Shown: in pieces, positions 1 to 12,528 of the stretch
How positions within the stretch are numbered: position 1 is the first letter of the stretch
Layout: each line of letters starts with the position of its first letter
Assembly (NCBI GenBank): GCA_027924645.1
Contig: BSBN01001252.1
Span: 857,501 to 921,500 of the forward strand
From: Cunninghamia lanceolata
Taxonomy: Eukaryota; Streptophyta; Pinopsida; Cupressales; Cupressaceae
Length of the DNA: 64,000 bases
Reading direction: 5' to 3'
Program-made: the position numbers and the translations under genes
The notes under the pieces: generated by a model
Database searches by the model: none
What the model was told of the DNA's origin: nothing
What the model saw: only the letters and a program-made list of their open reading frames with translations

Positions 1-722
1 CCTTGGCTTTTTCTTCATCCTGTGTATGTCACTTCCTTGTTTATTCATCCCTAGTTCAACTTTACTTAGTCATTTTTCAAGTTGTCGGTGATCCTTTGCA
101 TTCTTGAACCAAAGTCGGTGAGTTCAAAAGTTCTTGAACCGCCCGACTTCCCAACATGCCTGCGAAGTTCAATATCTTAGGTCTCCCTTTGTGTCTCGGT
201 ATTGTGAAGTTTCTATGTTGTCGGGAGTTCGGAAGTTCTTTGAACTTCTGAACCTCTGATTTGGAGTTCAAAGCTTCCATTTCTGCCTGACTTGTTGACT
301 TTGAAAAGCTTGTTCCTTCATATGGTGTTTTTACTGTGCTGGCATACGGTATAAAGGAATGACACTTGTCACTTCACATTTAATTAGAAGTATGTGAGAA
401 CACAGTGGCACAATCTTTGGAGGTAAACTCGAGATATACACTAATGAGTTTAAAAGATAAATTCGCCACTAGAATTTAATGTTCCCTATAAGCGAATTTA
501 TGTGAAGTGACATTGGTTTTAATAAATTCTCCATCTCGCCTAAAGTTGTATCATTTCACAAAGGGGATGCGTTGCAGAGTAATAAATAACTAGCTTGTTA
601 CATGCAGAATATCAACATAACTCCATTCTCACAGGTCAGCACGATTAGCAGCATCTCTTTCTTGTTTTACTCTGTTATAAAAGCACAACATTTTCTTTGG
701 GAGTTAGAAAATTTCCATTTCC
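1..722. other. No gene seen
   Basis: AT-rich sequence without a convincing coding region on either strand. A 13-bp inverted pair (TGTCACTTCACAT at 367-379, its complement at 500-512) is the only structure noticed. The short minus-strand frame at 77-280 matches no family I know. Confidence 0.5.
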
Positions 723-3700
723 ATGTATCTACATAAAGAACTTCCTGTTAGTGCCTTGCATTTCCCTGTGTTGTCTGCATATGCTTCGGAGTCTCTGGTT
801 GTTTGGTTCCTCAAATATATGAAGATGAAATTCAAATTTCAAGGAATTCCTATGGCCTCTATCATGGAGAATGGTTTGTCTGGGGTGAGAGATACCAATT
901 TAGGCCATGTTGATTTCGAAGATTTCTGGAGAAGAATGCAGTCTGAAAATCAAACTCCTCTAGTGGAAAAGGTTGTTAGTAGCAGGTTGGATAGAGTTGG
1001 AAGATTTCCACCCGCAGTGCATCGACCTGAATTGATAGTGGTGTGTGCCAATGGTTACTTTCCAGAGTCCCAGGAGATAAGAACTTCTAACGGTGTTGTC
1101 AAGGCAAAAAATGATTCCAAATCTGTCGCCCTAGCTCTAAATTTGGAGGAACACGAAGACAATGCTGATGTTTCTATGTCCTCTGCCTAGAATTATTACA
1201 ATGAAAGAAAAGATTGGTGTCATACTCACATTTCCAAGAGCTGGTTGGAAATTGAGAAGACTAGGAAATCCCAGCTTCTTGCCAATCTAAAGAGGAGCCA
1301 TTTTAAAGAAGAGATTTTAGATATGATAACCTTGTTGAACCAAGTAGTTGGGAGCCCAGAATTGGATACTTTTGAGTTTTCGATGTGCATATTCATTTTA
1401 CTAATTTGTGGAGACCACCACATTGATTGGGCAAAAATTATTAGCGAAAGTTTACACGAACAGTTGATGAATTTCACAAGAAATGTGAGTTTCCACATGT
1501 GTTCCCAGCTGGTATATGTGTTGGCTCGGAGAGAGGCTACTTGGCCCGGCTTGAGGATTTAAGGAAATCCTGCCGCAAGTACGCATGTGTACCATATTTT
1601 CCCTCAGTTGCAGAAAATTGAAGGTATGAAAGATTTCAAGCGAGTAAATGATGCTTTTTCTATGATGTTGACTAAGAAGATTGATGGCTCGATAGAGCGA
1701 AGGTTTTCAATTGAAGCATCCACTCTAGTCATGAAATTTGGAAGTTTTTACATTTAGTTTGATCTCTTTTCTTATTTGAGAATTGGGGGTTATGAAAATG
1801 CCCCATTGAAACTGCCACGATACCCATCCAACTATCTGGTGTTTCTGGAGTTGTGCCGTTAGATGGCGTCGATGAATGTAAAATATTATGCTATGAAGAA
1901 GAAGGGGTATTCTTTCCCTGTGACCTTGTCAGTTTCTATTCCTGCAAGAATAACGATGGAGCCAAAAACGTTGACAAGTTGCTATCGAAATTTAGTCTCC
2001 ACAGTTTATCACCCTGCGCGGCATTTGACAGTAAGAATTTCATAAAAGAAAATATGCATGGAGGTGGCTCTTATCTCCATTAGCCTCAACTCAAAGATTT
2101 TTGGGAAGATTGCGTAGATGAAAGAGAAGTGCAGAGGAGAAAATGGATGAGGCTAACTGTGGATCAGGTTCGAGCTTTCAAGCTGAATCTCTAGGTTCCT
2201 GACATAGTTGATGATAACTCAGACATCATAGATGAAGGTTACCATGCCATGTCAATGAAACCCCTACCTCCTGTGAAATGGTTTGAAAAGGAAATTACAG
2301 ATGTAGAGTTTCTTTCCCTCCATGTATTGAGAAGAATGGAGAAATGGTTAAAGGGGAAAGTAAAGGAATGTGCTAATTCTACAACGCTAAAGGACTCGAC
2401 CTCTCAAGGCCAAAGCAGGTCTCAAACTGCTCACTCATACAGAAGGTCTTCTAGTTTGGACCCGACTCTTCAGAGAGTCAGCTTACAATCGAATGGCGAT
2501 GATGACAAGCCTCCTGATGAAGCTGGAAAAGTAAAAATGACATGTGAACAAGACACTCCACCAATGAAAGGAAACACCAGAATGGTTGCTTCTTCATCAA
2601 AGGCAGATCATGTGCCACCTGTTAATAACCCTGTAAGTGATAGTGATTCTTTCATTTTCTCTCAAATTGGAGAAGATAGTTTGTTGAGATCTCTGTTAAG
2701 TCTGCCAAATTCCCCCCATCAAAATGAACCTCCAGAACAAAATTTTCACCCTTGTGCCTCTAATTGCTACTATTTATGCTACTAATGTTCTGGCCTCATC
2801 TCCTAATTGGATGAAGAAAGTTCTCCAAAGGAAAAAGAGGTATACCCCACCTGTAGATGAAGGTATCGATACTATAGCTAATTTGCTACAAAGTACCCCT
2901 AAGCTCAAACTTGCCAAAAGAATGTCGAGAATGGTGATCGACCCTGCCTTAGGAAACCAATTTCTAGAAATTGCAGATTCAGTCATGGACAAGAATGAAG
3001 ATGAAGTGACAAAAGCCGACTTTAGAATGAGTAGGGTGGATTTGGGACCTTCTACTGCAGAGGGTGACCTTTACCATGTCAAATACTCAGTTAATAACAT
3101 ATCTTAGTGGCTGAAGAAGTGCTAACCAATCCTGAAGAACTGGACACACTTGTGCGGGCTGATGCAGTCGAATGGAAACTCTGTCTTATAATCACAGCAG
3201 AGGATGAAATGAGGAAGGAAATTGCAATCTATTACAGAGAAATGATGAAAATTAAGATGGTTTTTGCTGCTCTGGAGGTGGAAGCTAATGAGTCTGATGA
3301 TGAGAAGCTCTTGGATGTCAAAGAAATAAAACAAAATTTCAAAAGGGTTGTAACTGATGAAATAGCAAATTATGATGTAATAACAGGGGAATCCCTGGGG
3401 AGACTTGCAAAAATGGTGGCCTATATTAACACTATCAGAAATGAATTTGATGTGTACTGAAAGGTGGTGGATGTTGATAGAGTAGTGATGAAGAAGAAAC
3501 ATCAGATTAGCATGACAGGGATTCCACCCGGGATGTCATTGACACCTGTAATCAATAGATACAGGACATACAAGGCAAGGCTACAAGCACAAGTACCCCA
3601 AATGATGCAAAGTGGCATATGAGAAGGCAAACAGGTAAAGGAAGAGGAAGCGATGGATGAAGTGGACAATGGCGATGAAGATTTGCAAATCCTTAATTGA
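723..3700 (+). pseudogene. Broken gene of unrecognised plant family, possibly the 'putative plant transposon protein' type
   Basis: A single coding track can be followed through several open stretches: 723-1562 with one in-frame TAG at 1188, then a shift near 1562, a stop near 1760, frame 2 from about 1853 to 2785, a shift into 2724-3107, then 3107-3460 and on to a TGA at 3698. Part one holds FEDFWRRM and a hydrophobic, basic segment near 1350-1540 (ILLICGDHHIDWAKIISESL). A later block reads YLRIGGYENAPLKLPRYPSN. The middle (2390-2700) is polar and Ser-rich. The last third is acidic and helical (EDEMRKEIAIYYREMMKIKM), likely coiled coil. From memory, the 'LTGKSIDWAKII'-like block resembles plant Transposase_32-type proteins, but I could not test this. 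No signal peptide or catalytic motif is visible. At least four stops and two frameshifts make it a pseudogene. The region 58453-60577 may be a distant relative. Confidence 0.45.
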
Positions 3701-4440
3701 TTTCATTTTCATGCTTTAGTTGTTTTAAGATATTTGCTCTAAAACTATTGGCCGTGGAGGGCCCCTTATTATAATTATTGTTTAAACATCTTTAAGTCGG
3801 CTGTTTCAAGAAGCCGTTATGGTTTTTAAAGATAGTTACTTCTTGGCTTAGCTATATATTCTGAATAACTAGTCAATTTAGGGATCTTTTGACAAACTTT
3901 GTTTTGGAAGGGTGATAGTAAATTTTGGTTTCCCTTTTCAACTACTTTGATACAATCAATACAGTGGAGTTTTAAATAATCGTGGACTTTGTGTTGTGGT
4001 TATTTAGATTCATGTTCTGCTTATGTTGAATGTGTTGCTGCTAGTGTTGGTAATATTTGTGTATCGAGGTGGTTAGATATCTGTAGTTCTTGCTCACTGC
4101 TACGAATTGTTTATCTTTTGATACATTATTTGAGGTGGTGAATGTATGGTGTATGATATCAGTTTGTATTAATTCATAGATGTTATGTTGGTGGAAGTCT
4201 TTAAGCTTCTTATAGTTTGGTTGTAAATTTGCCTTTATTGCTTTTTGGTCAAAAGCTCTGCCTTTGTTTTTGCTTTCTGGTTAAAAGCAATTTAGGTTTT
4301 CATTCATAAGAATATGTTTCGAAGTAGCTGCGCCTTGTTAAAGAATCAGAGAGCCTTTATAAAATACCAATATATTAGGCTCAACTATTGATTATATTTG
4401 TCACTTGTCCGGGCGTGAGTATATAGAGTTAGGTGACAAA
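3701..4440. other. No gene seen
   Basis: AT-rich sequence downstream of the broken gene; no open frame, repeat or LTR boundary was recognised. Confidence 0.4.
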
Positions 4441-4935
4441 TCTGTTAACCAACAATCATGAAAATACTTAGAACTCCCACTACTTGGGCCATGTCTTTCT
4501 TGTGTAGAACATTGCATAAATAAGACATCCTACTACACTGGCATATGGAACATGTCTCATTTCTTTTGAAGCCTACATAGACTTAGGACATTGTTCCAAA
4601 CTTAATTTTAATCCAACTATTTGGGTTATACATACCAATTACTATCACACATGCCAAATTGTTGCAATATAGTCTCAAGATATTTCCTCTAATTTATCCA
4701 TGATTTCTTGGTAGTCCTATCCCTATGAATCTCCATTCCAAGTATAAACCTAATAGTAACCAAGTCCTTCATCTCAAACTTACTAAATAATTGAAGTTTT
4801 CATTCATTAAGTTAATGTCTTATTACTCCCAATGACAAGCATAGCATCAACATATAAAATGTTCAATGACAAAATATGACCATTCACATGTTTGCAATAC
4901 ACACATTGATTAGTTACTTCTTGCAAAGGCTAACT
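4440..4935 (-). pseudogene. Ty1/copia reverse transcriptase fragment
   Basis: Reading the minus strand from 4923 gives QEVTNQCVYCKHVNGHIL and then LYVDAMLVIGSNK. This matches the copia RT catalytic block, with YVDD changed to YVDA at 4843-4854. Further on come EMKDLVTIRFILGMEIHRDR and, in a shifted frame, VPYASVVGCLIYAM, the usual copia sequence between RT and RNase H. Several frameshifts and stops interrupt it. No LTR, primer site or polypurine tract is associated, so this is an isolated, truncated and old relic. The family assignment rests on motif order and is fairly secure; the ends are approximate. Confidence 0.7.
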
Positions 4936-5044
4936 CTAACAAACATGAATTAAACTTCTAATTCCGTATACACGGTGACTGCCTTAATCCATCCAAAGCC
5001 ATTCAATTTAAAAATTAGTTTCTCTTTACCTCTTACCTCAAATT

Positions 5045-5145
5045 CTATGAAAGCACAAATGCAAAGTAGTCTATGAAAGCACAAATGCAAATAAAAAAGT
5101 AGTCTATGAAAGCACAAATGGAAAGTAACCTATGAAAGCACAAAG
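5045..5145. repeat. Short tandem repeat, four copies
   Basis: Four copies of a unit built on TATGAAAGCACAAATG begin at about 5045, 5072, 5105 and 5131, so the period varies from 26 to 33 bp. The third copy is preceded by an A-rich spacer and the last is truncated. Confidence 0.8.
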
Positions 5146-5220
5146 CCTTGAAAACTATTTTAAATATTTTTATAGATATTTTAAGCCATTCAAAATAAAA
5201 ATTAATACAAATATAGAGTA

Positions 5221-5588
5221 TTTTTTTTGTTGGTAAGTCATGGACAAGGGGTCGACTCCCATAAAGAATGAAATAAAAAACAAGAAGTGCTAGACCACGA
5301 AGGGTGTGCATACAGTGAAAGGATAAAATCAACCTCGTTCTTTGCGAACATGAGCAGCATCCACTTGAATTACATTTTGCAAAGGTTCATACTGTGAACA
5401 ATCAAAGAGGCACTTGTACTGGAGGAGAGAACTCCTAAATTGGCCAAGGCATCAGCAACGGTGTTGGCTTCCCTGTACACATGGGAAATCATGACAAATA
5501 TAGAGTGTTTGTTTGCATGGAGATGTAAATAATAGTTAATAGAAATGGGTTCTAAAAGACAATATGAAACTGTAGAGTACCATGCCAA
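5221..5588 (-). pseudogene. LINE 3' fragment with RNase H C-terminus
   Basis: The minus strand contains HVYREANTVADALANLGV (about 5430-5490), the terminal helix and Asp-containing motif of plant LINE and related RNase H domains (consensus H-x-x-R-E-x-N-x-x-A-D-x-L-A). After the stop a short tail ends in an oligo-A tract, seen here as a T-run at about 5221-5229, as expected for a LINE 3' end. Endonuclease, RT and the first part of RNase H are missing, which is typical of 5' truncation. Upstream of the RNase H end the sequence merges with the tandem array. The domain call is good; the ends are approximate. Confidence 0.65.
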
Positions 5589-7307
5589 ATTTTAATGGGA
5601 TGGGAAAAAACCATGGCACCGAAAAACTCTCTTCTTATCCTTCACTTGAATAATGGAATCATCTATGAAATCTTATCATGGTTTTTTCCAACTCAAAATG
5701 GTTTGCATGTGGTGGTATGCTATCGAATGTTACAAAAATATTTTGTTTGGTGTAGTGGTAGGATGTGAGGTAAGAAATTTTATAAACAATGCATCGTGGT
5801 AGGAAATTGACTACACCGACATGTTGGGGTGGGTGGTGTAACACTAGAGGAAGCCTTGTTCCACCACCCACACATCTCAATCCTTTTGAGCTATATCAAT
5901 TATATGACTCTTAAGAAACTTAAGTTAGAAAACATGCCAAACTTTGATAAAACAATGTGTGCAAATTGTGTCACATACAAATCGCTTATCTAACCCTATG
6001 ATTAGATAATGGACTCACCTATGAAATCCTATCACAATATTTTTCAACTTAAATTGGTTTGCACATAGTGTCCAACTATCAAATTTTACAAAAGCGTAAG
6101 TGGAGTGTAGTGTGAGGGTGTGAGGAGAGCAATTTTATAAATACTACATCATGGTGGAAAATTCTCTATGCCAACATGTCAAGTTGGGTGGGTTAATACT
6201 AGAGGAGACCTTGTTCCACTACCTACACTAATTGGCAAATGTGTCTTAGGAGACCTAAGTTGGAAAATGTGACAAAGTTTGACAAGACAATGAACACAAG
6301 TTGTGGCACCTAAAAACCTTTCATCTAATCTTACAACTAGATAGTGGAATTACCTATGAAATCCTACCACATTTTTTCCAACTCAAACTATTTTGCATGT
6401 GGCACTATTGAGCTATCAAATGTTTTAAAAAGTGCTAGCTTGCTGTAGTGTGAGGGTGTGAGGCAATCAATTTTCTAAACGATGCATTGTGGTAGGAAAT
6501 CAAGTTTGATAAAACACTGGGGTGGGTAAGTTAATTCTAGAGGAGGCATTGTTCTGGATCATTCATAAATCCTAGTCTTTTTAGGATACATTGGTAAGAT
6601 GATGCTTCTTAATCTAGACCTAAGTTGAAAAACATACCAATCTTTAACATGATGTTATGTGCAAATCATGGTACCTACAAACCTCTCATCTAATCTTATA
6701 GATGGAAAGTGGACTTTTCTATAACATCTTACCATGTTTTTTTCAACTTAAACTAGTTTGTGCATGGTGGTGAGCTATAAAATGTTACAAAAAGTATTAA
6801 TTGAGTACAACGTGAGAGTGAGAGGCAAGCAATTTTGTAAGTGGTATGTCATGGTTTGAAATTGACTACACCAACACATTGGGGTGGGTGGCTTAATACT
6901 AGTGGATGCATAATTCCACCACCCACATAACTTAGTACTTTAAGACTACATCACTCAAACAATGTCTCTTAAGAGACCCAAGTTAGAAAACATGTCAAAT
7001 TTTGACAAAACAATATATGCAAACTATAGCACCCAAGAACTACTCATTAATCCTAAATTAGGGCAATGGACTCTACTATAAATTTTTGTCATGATTTTTT
7101 TCCAACTCAAACTAGTTTGTGTTTAGTGGGAAGCTATTAAATGTTACAAAAATCATCAATAAAGTGTAGTATAATGGTGAGAGAAGAGTAATTTGGCAAA
7201 TGATGCATCATGGTGGGAAACCAACCATACCAAAATGTTGAGGTGGGTAGGTTAATTCTATAGGATATCTAGTTTTGTTGCCCATGTCTCCCAATCCTTT
7301 AAGGCTA
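5579..7307. repeat. Tandem array of ~355-bp units, five diverged copies
   Basis: The same anchor (TGGA-x-T-C-x-CTAT-x-AAAT followed by a T-rich tract and CAACT-AAACT) occurs at 5654, 6010, 6345, 6710 and 7067, spacings 356, 335, 365 and 357 bp. Each unit also contains GGTGGGT, a TTCCAC-CACCC block and GACAAAACAAT. Units differ by many substitutions and small indels, so the array is old. It is interrupted at 7307/27676 by the large gypsy element; the word GGCTACATTAG is restored when that element is removed. No coding capacity. Satellite-like origin is an inference. Confidence 0.8.
7303..7307. repeat. Target-site duplication GGCTA (left copy)
   Basis: GGCTA at 7303-7307 is repeated at 27676-27680, immediately outside the two ~4.2-kb LTRs. 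A 5-bp duplication is standard for LTR-retrotransposon integrase. Confidence 0.85.
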
Positions 7308-10300
7308 CGTTACATCCCTAATTTTTGTCTTGCTATACTTTTTACTTTTACTTGGACATAAGTAAATCTATTATGATGTTTAGATTAATGTTAAGGAAAG
7401 ACATAGATTATATCGAATGTCATATATAGAATTATGGAAATGAATATTTTATTGTTGTTAATTTAATATAGCATTATGCGATTTGGTTTATTATTTGAAT
7501 AATGATGCACTAATCATAATTTGTTGGTTAAAAGTTTGATACAGGATTACAGGTTTTCAGATGACTCTCAGAGAAAAGAGAGAGAGAGTATCTTTCGAGG
7601 AGAGAGATATAGACCTCGGGTTACGAGTGGTTTATTTGCCAAAAGAGTATTAGTGTTTAATGAAAACGTGAACCAGTGTCATAAGAGGTAAGTCTTGTCT
7701 TGTCAGTTTGCTTTTGAACCTAATTGACAGGTAGTCGATATCTTTCAAATCTTCTCAAGTCGTAGTGTGACGTCATAGTCGTTTGTGAAGTAAACGACGT
7801 CATCTGAGTAGAACTGTGACCATTTACGTTTAACATAAAAATTACGATGTTATTGTCATAAAATGGTTGTCTTATTATTATTAAGTCACTTGAGGTTTTA
7901 TTGTTGATTCTTAACATCAAGATGTTTTCATTGAGTTAAGATGACGTGAATATTGCCGACGGATTGTGATGGAGAGACAAGCTCAACCCAATCACATTAT
8001 CCGTAATCCTTTGTCTTAATATTATCTTTTTATTAATTAAACCATAACTATCTAATTGAGGTGATGTTATGCGAATCATATTTGATATAATCAAATAAGT
8101 AAATGCTTATACATCGAATGAGGATAATACCTCATGATAAGTTAATAAAGTTTATGCTTGAGTAGCTGAAGGCTTACAAATAGGAGAGCCTTCAACAATA
8201 TTAGTGGTGGATAGAACCACTTATTGGTGATCATTAAGGGATCAACAATGGTTAATGATGTGTCGGCCTCTTCCAAAAAAAAAGGAAGACTGTGGTATTA
8301 ACTACCACAACCAACGAGCCCATGGGATAACTATCTCCCATCGACATGTGGGAACTTTTCTTAAAAACTTGGTGTTAGTTAGAACCAAATTGATTATGGA
8401 CTGTTATGCATTCAATTAAGTTTGCAACTGAAAGAGTGAAAAATGGAAGTGGGGCGACTCATTATGAGTCTTACCGAGTCCTTATAGCCACAACTGAGTT
8501 AAGTCGTTGGCGGTATCATGGAGTGATAGGTTGTTTTTGCATAATCATTATCATTGGGGATAGGAGGTTGAAGTAGGGAGTTCGCAATGAGCAGAGGGAG
8601 GAGTTAGAGAAAGGGAAGAACATGGTTTATCATGGATGACCACAGTAGAATTATTTTCTACAAATCTTCCTCAGATAAGACCACTGCAACTAGGTATTAT
8701 TCCTGCATTCTATGCATTGACAGGCAATGAATAATTGCATGTTTATTAAGACCATTGCATTGACTGGTTAAGGGTAAACACTTATGCCTGTATAACTTAT
8801 TTCTTAAGTTCATTGTATCTGTTAAAAACAAAGAAAGTCGACTGTGTCGAATAGGCTATGGAATCATTATAAGACTATTGTGTTATCTTAGTATAAACTA
8901 GAGAGAGAGTCGATGGATTACACTAACATTCTTCTCAGTTTTGCTCATGATAGTCTGAGCAGATTATATATTTAACATTGGTCACTGATAGACCGAATGC
9001 TTTTATCTCCATGCTCAGATTTGTCTTGGTTTCCATAGCAAAATAGTCTATGAGTTTGCTAAGAGAGCTTGTATCTTTATGTCTTTAAGTCACTTCCTCA
9101 CCACATGATATAGTATTATACAATGCATATATGTTGAGGTACTTAGATTGTAATGAGTAAATTAGGATATTAGTATTCATGTCTTTGTGAAGAACAATTG
9201 GGTTCTTGACAGTAAGCATTGTCTTATTTAGTTTTCTATTCTTTTAAAGGCACAACAAGTGTGATGATCTCTTTGTAACTAATTAGGCAATAACACTGGA
9301 ATGTTTAGTTTTATCTTAGCTCAAATATGTCTAAATGAGAGAAATCTAGACGTAGGATTCTAATGGATATCAAGGAAATGAGTCCACCATCTTATGGAGC
9401 TCAACTAAACTTAGAAAAAGTTTATATTTACATTTGAACCTTTGACTTATCGTAACAGAGATATGCTTGCTTGTAGTCTTTGTTTGAGAGATTTATACGA
9501 CCATGTATTGTGATGAATACTCAAGGTCAATCTCTCTCTTCTAATATTATTTTATTCTATCCATATGGCCATGTTAATGTGTAATTCTACTATGTTGGAA
9601 TAAGGGAAACAAATTCCTAGATTCTTATTAAGCTTTAGAAAGCCACATTTTATACAAATCAAGTGATAGATCATTGTGAATGATATGATATAGAAAACAA
9701 GGTCCATAGGACCATTCTTACTACGTATTCTATAAATGAGAATAACATTGTAGTAAACCATTATGATGGAATAGACTAAGTCTATCTAGAAATGACTTTG
9801 TATAGAATTATATATGAGTATATAAGAAGTGATGGTCAATGACATCATGTGAGGGTAATTGAAAGTATCCATATTCCTTTTGTATAGGAGTTATTATCTA
9901 ACCATAGTATTCTTAACCTTGGTTGAGTTAAACTAAAGGTCATTTATAAACCTTAGTCTTGAAGTTATGAGATAGGGTTATTTTGATATAATGGATCATT
10001 CAAGGGCAAAATAAAACCCTAGTTTAACTTAGAAGGGTTAAAGATTATTTGATGACACCTTTATGGTTATAACCCGTTTTAGTTATTTTATGGGGGTAGA
10101 CATTAAAGGGTCGAGAACCTTAAATAATAAATGTTCATATTTATCTTATTGAAAAGAGATTTGTTGTTAGTTGATAATGTTTAATCTTAGGTAGAGAAAC
10201 CTATTTGTTTGGTTACAAGTCGACTTGAGATATAAGTCATAAGTCTCGGGTTTTGCAAGCATGCAAGAGGTACTATTAATGGTTAGTCAACCATAAATTT

Positions 10301-11541
10301 TATTATACCTTATTGGTCACAACTTCTCTTAGCTATTAATTGTCGATAAGTGATGAATCTCAAATGTTGCAAAGATGCAAAGAGATACCCAAGAATAGAT
10401 AGTCATTCCATAAGGTCTATGGAGCAATGACAGTGTCTTGTGAATCCACCTAAGTCAGAAAGGCTAGGTTTGAGTTAGATAAAACTCTTTAGTTAAACCT
10501 TAACTTGACCAAATAAGGTAATTATTTATATTAAATCATTGTGATCATTATATAGAATTGTGATTGAAGGGACAAGTACCCTAACTATGTATATTTCTTC
10601 TTACTTGTAAGAAAGGAAATAATTTCCTAGACTATGATGCTTAACTTGGGTAAGGTAACCATCTTAGTCGTTATTAATCAATTTAAAATTCTTATGAATT
10701 GATAAGTGTTGGATCTTGGGTATTGCAATGATGTAATGAGAATCCTCGTAAAGAAAGGTAGTCGATAAGGTCTATGGAATATAGATAGTGAATGTAAACT
10801 TGTCTAGGTTGGGAAGACTAAAATATTGAAATTGTCAAGACTTCATAAGTTAAACATAGTTGACCAAGTCAAACTGTAGGAATATGGTAGTAGCCAAGTC
10901 AAGTTGGGGTGGGTGAACATTATGACAACGTTCATTGCGAACGTCAATTTATATTGAAACTATGTCCATAGTAATGCATATGTCTCTACATGCATTGTCG
11001 GTTCACTATATCTGGATTGCACATCCTATCGGAAATCATACTTAGCTAGAGGGTATCTAGGGTTGTATGGTTGATAGAGTTGTGTAGGATACAACACTAT
11101 GTACTCGAAAAGCAAATTACCACTGGTCACCTTTGGTCTATATTCCTCATGAAGGGTAGAGCCACTTCCTATGTGGAAGATGTATGGGAGACTGCCAGTT
11201 TGTGGTTGGAGGTAAATCACTGGAAAGATACTCTCTCTAGCAGAAGACATGCCGAGGCTTGTGATAAATATGTCAGATTTCTGGATGTAGTATATCATTG
11301 AGACTTGCACGTTTATTGAGACTATGTAAAACATTATCTAATGCATATATTTGTAATTATAAAGACAAAATGTCATCTTTGTATATTATATTATGTTGCT
11401 TATTTCAGGGTAGAAATCTTGCAATTTGTTGTTACTTGATTATATGTTAAATAAAAGAAAATTTTCTCTCATTTTTACCTTGTTGAATTACTCTATGGTA
11501 AATTCTCAATCTTACTATGTCTTTTGAACGTGGATGTTACA
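7308..11541 (+). repeat. 5' LTR of the gypsy element (4234 bp)
   Basis: Starts CGTTACATCCC (first T mutated to C) and ends GGATGTTACA, so the ends form a near-perfect inverted pair. It aligns along its whole length with 23418-27675. Differences include many C-to-T and G-to-A changes at former CpG sites, for example CCGACG in the 3' copy and CCAACG here. A TATA-like TATATAAG lies at 9819-9826 and is kept in the 3' LTR at 25940-25947. Such length is unusual: most plant LTRs are 0.3-2 kb. Confidence 0.9.
7768..7802 (+). promoter_or_regulatory. Paired TGACGTCA-type motifs in the 5' LTR
   Basis: TGACGTCA (7768-7775) and CGACGTCA (7795-7802) lie 27 bp apart, with TGACGTG further on at 7942-7948. 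Known plant bZIP (TGA-type) factors bind TGACG pairs such as as-1. The first motif is kept in the 3' LTR (23878-23885), the second has decayed there. Function is inference only. Confidence 0.35.
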
Positions 11542-11543
11542 TA

Positions 11544-11555
11544 TGGTATCAGAGC
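11544..11555 (+). other. Primer binding site, initiator tRNA-Met
   Basis: TGGTATCAGAGC two bases after the LTR end is the usual plant primer site complementary to the 3' end of initiator tRNA-Met. Confidence 0.92.
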
Positions 11556-11624
11556 TACTAGGTTCGACACTAGGGCTTATGAGTCCACTATGCTAACCTG
11601 TAGTCAACATTATGTGGTTAGCTA

Positions 11625-12306
11625 ATGTTTGAATTTTCTTGTGCCAGAATGGCGTGGAGAAGAACCAAGAAAACTGCTAGAAAATCTGTTCCCCAGCATT
11701 TGCCTGAATTAGTAGTTAAGAAGGAACCTATCAAGGAAGTGAAACTTAAAGAGCATATTATTTACTCTAAGGGTGCATGGTTAGAGGATTCAGAGACTTT
11801 TGCTAATGCACTTAAGCGGATATGGCTAGAAAAAAAAATAATGTTTGAACTGGCCAAGAATCCTACTATTTCTACTTGTGTAGTTAAACCTAGTAAATTG
11901 TAGTCAGTCATGACATGTCACTTGGGGGTTGATGCGATGCTTCTATTTTAGGAAAAAGGTGTTGGAGGAGTACTTGTGTGTACATCCACCCTCTATGTTT
12001 GTTTAAATTGGAAGATTGTTAAATTGACAGTGACATGTAGTCTTGTCATATCAACTATATAAATAAGGATGTGGTTACTCCTGAATAAATTATAATAAAG
12101 ATGAGAATGATGTGTATCAATTTATTGATTGTTATGAGATAAATATGTTGGATGTTTTGAGTCGCTTTAGATTCAAAAAACTATTGGATAACTTATTTTT
12201 TTGGAATGAGAAAAATGACATGTTTCATAAAAGAACAAACCAAGATGAGAGTCTAGAAGAGAATAAACCATCAATTAATCTCTTGAACAAAAAGGAGCAA
12301 TCCTAA
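11625..12306 (+). pseudogene. Degenerate gag leader of the gypsy element
   Basis: Open stretches at 11625-11903 (basic start MAWRRTKKTARKS, then KGAWLEDSETFANALKRIW) and 12112-12306 are separated by stops. The position just after the primer site and the basic, charged composition suggest the remains of gag. I see neither a recognisable capsid block nor a CCHC zinc knuckle. It is followed by stop-rich sequence until the RT remnant at about 12530. Assignment rests mainly on position. Confidence 0.4.
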
Positions 12307-12528
12307 CCATGTTTATAAAAACCTAGGAGAGACCTGCTATTTTGGAAAAGAAAGAAAGAGATCAAGGAAAACCCTAAAAGGGAAAAATTTTCTCATGGGA
12401 TGAGCAACGAAAATCACCAAGACCATTGTGTGAGTAGTGCGAACCCTAAGAATCATAGACCCTAAAAGGAAGAAAAGGATAGGCCTGCCTTAGAATTTTC
12501 CTAGATATGAAGAAAGTCTTTCCACCAA

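Noticed and set aside
367..512. 13-bp inverted pair at 367-379 and 500-512 as MITE ends
   Set aside because: No target duplication adjoins it and the arms do not extend; chance is plausible.
9552..9761. Minus-strand frame in the 5' LTR, also open at 25673-25882 in the 3' LTR
   Set aside because: Both copies are open only because the LTRs are near-identical; the composition is AT-driven and there is no recognisable motif.
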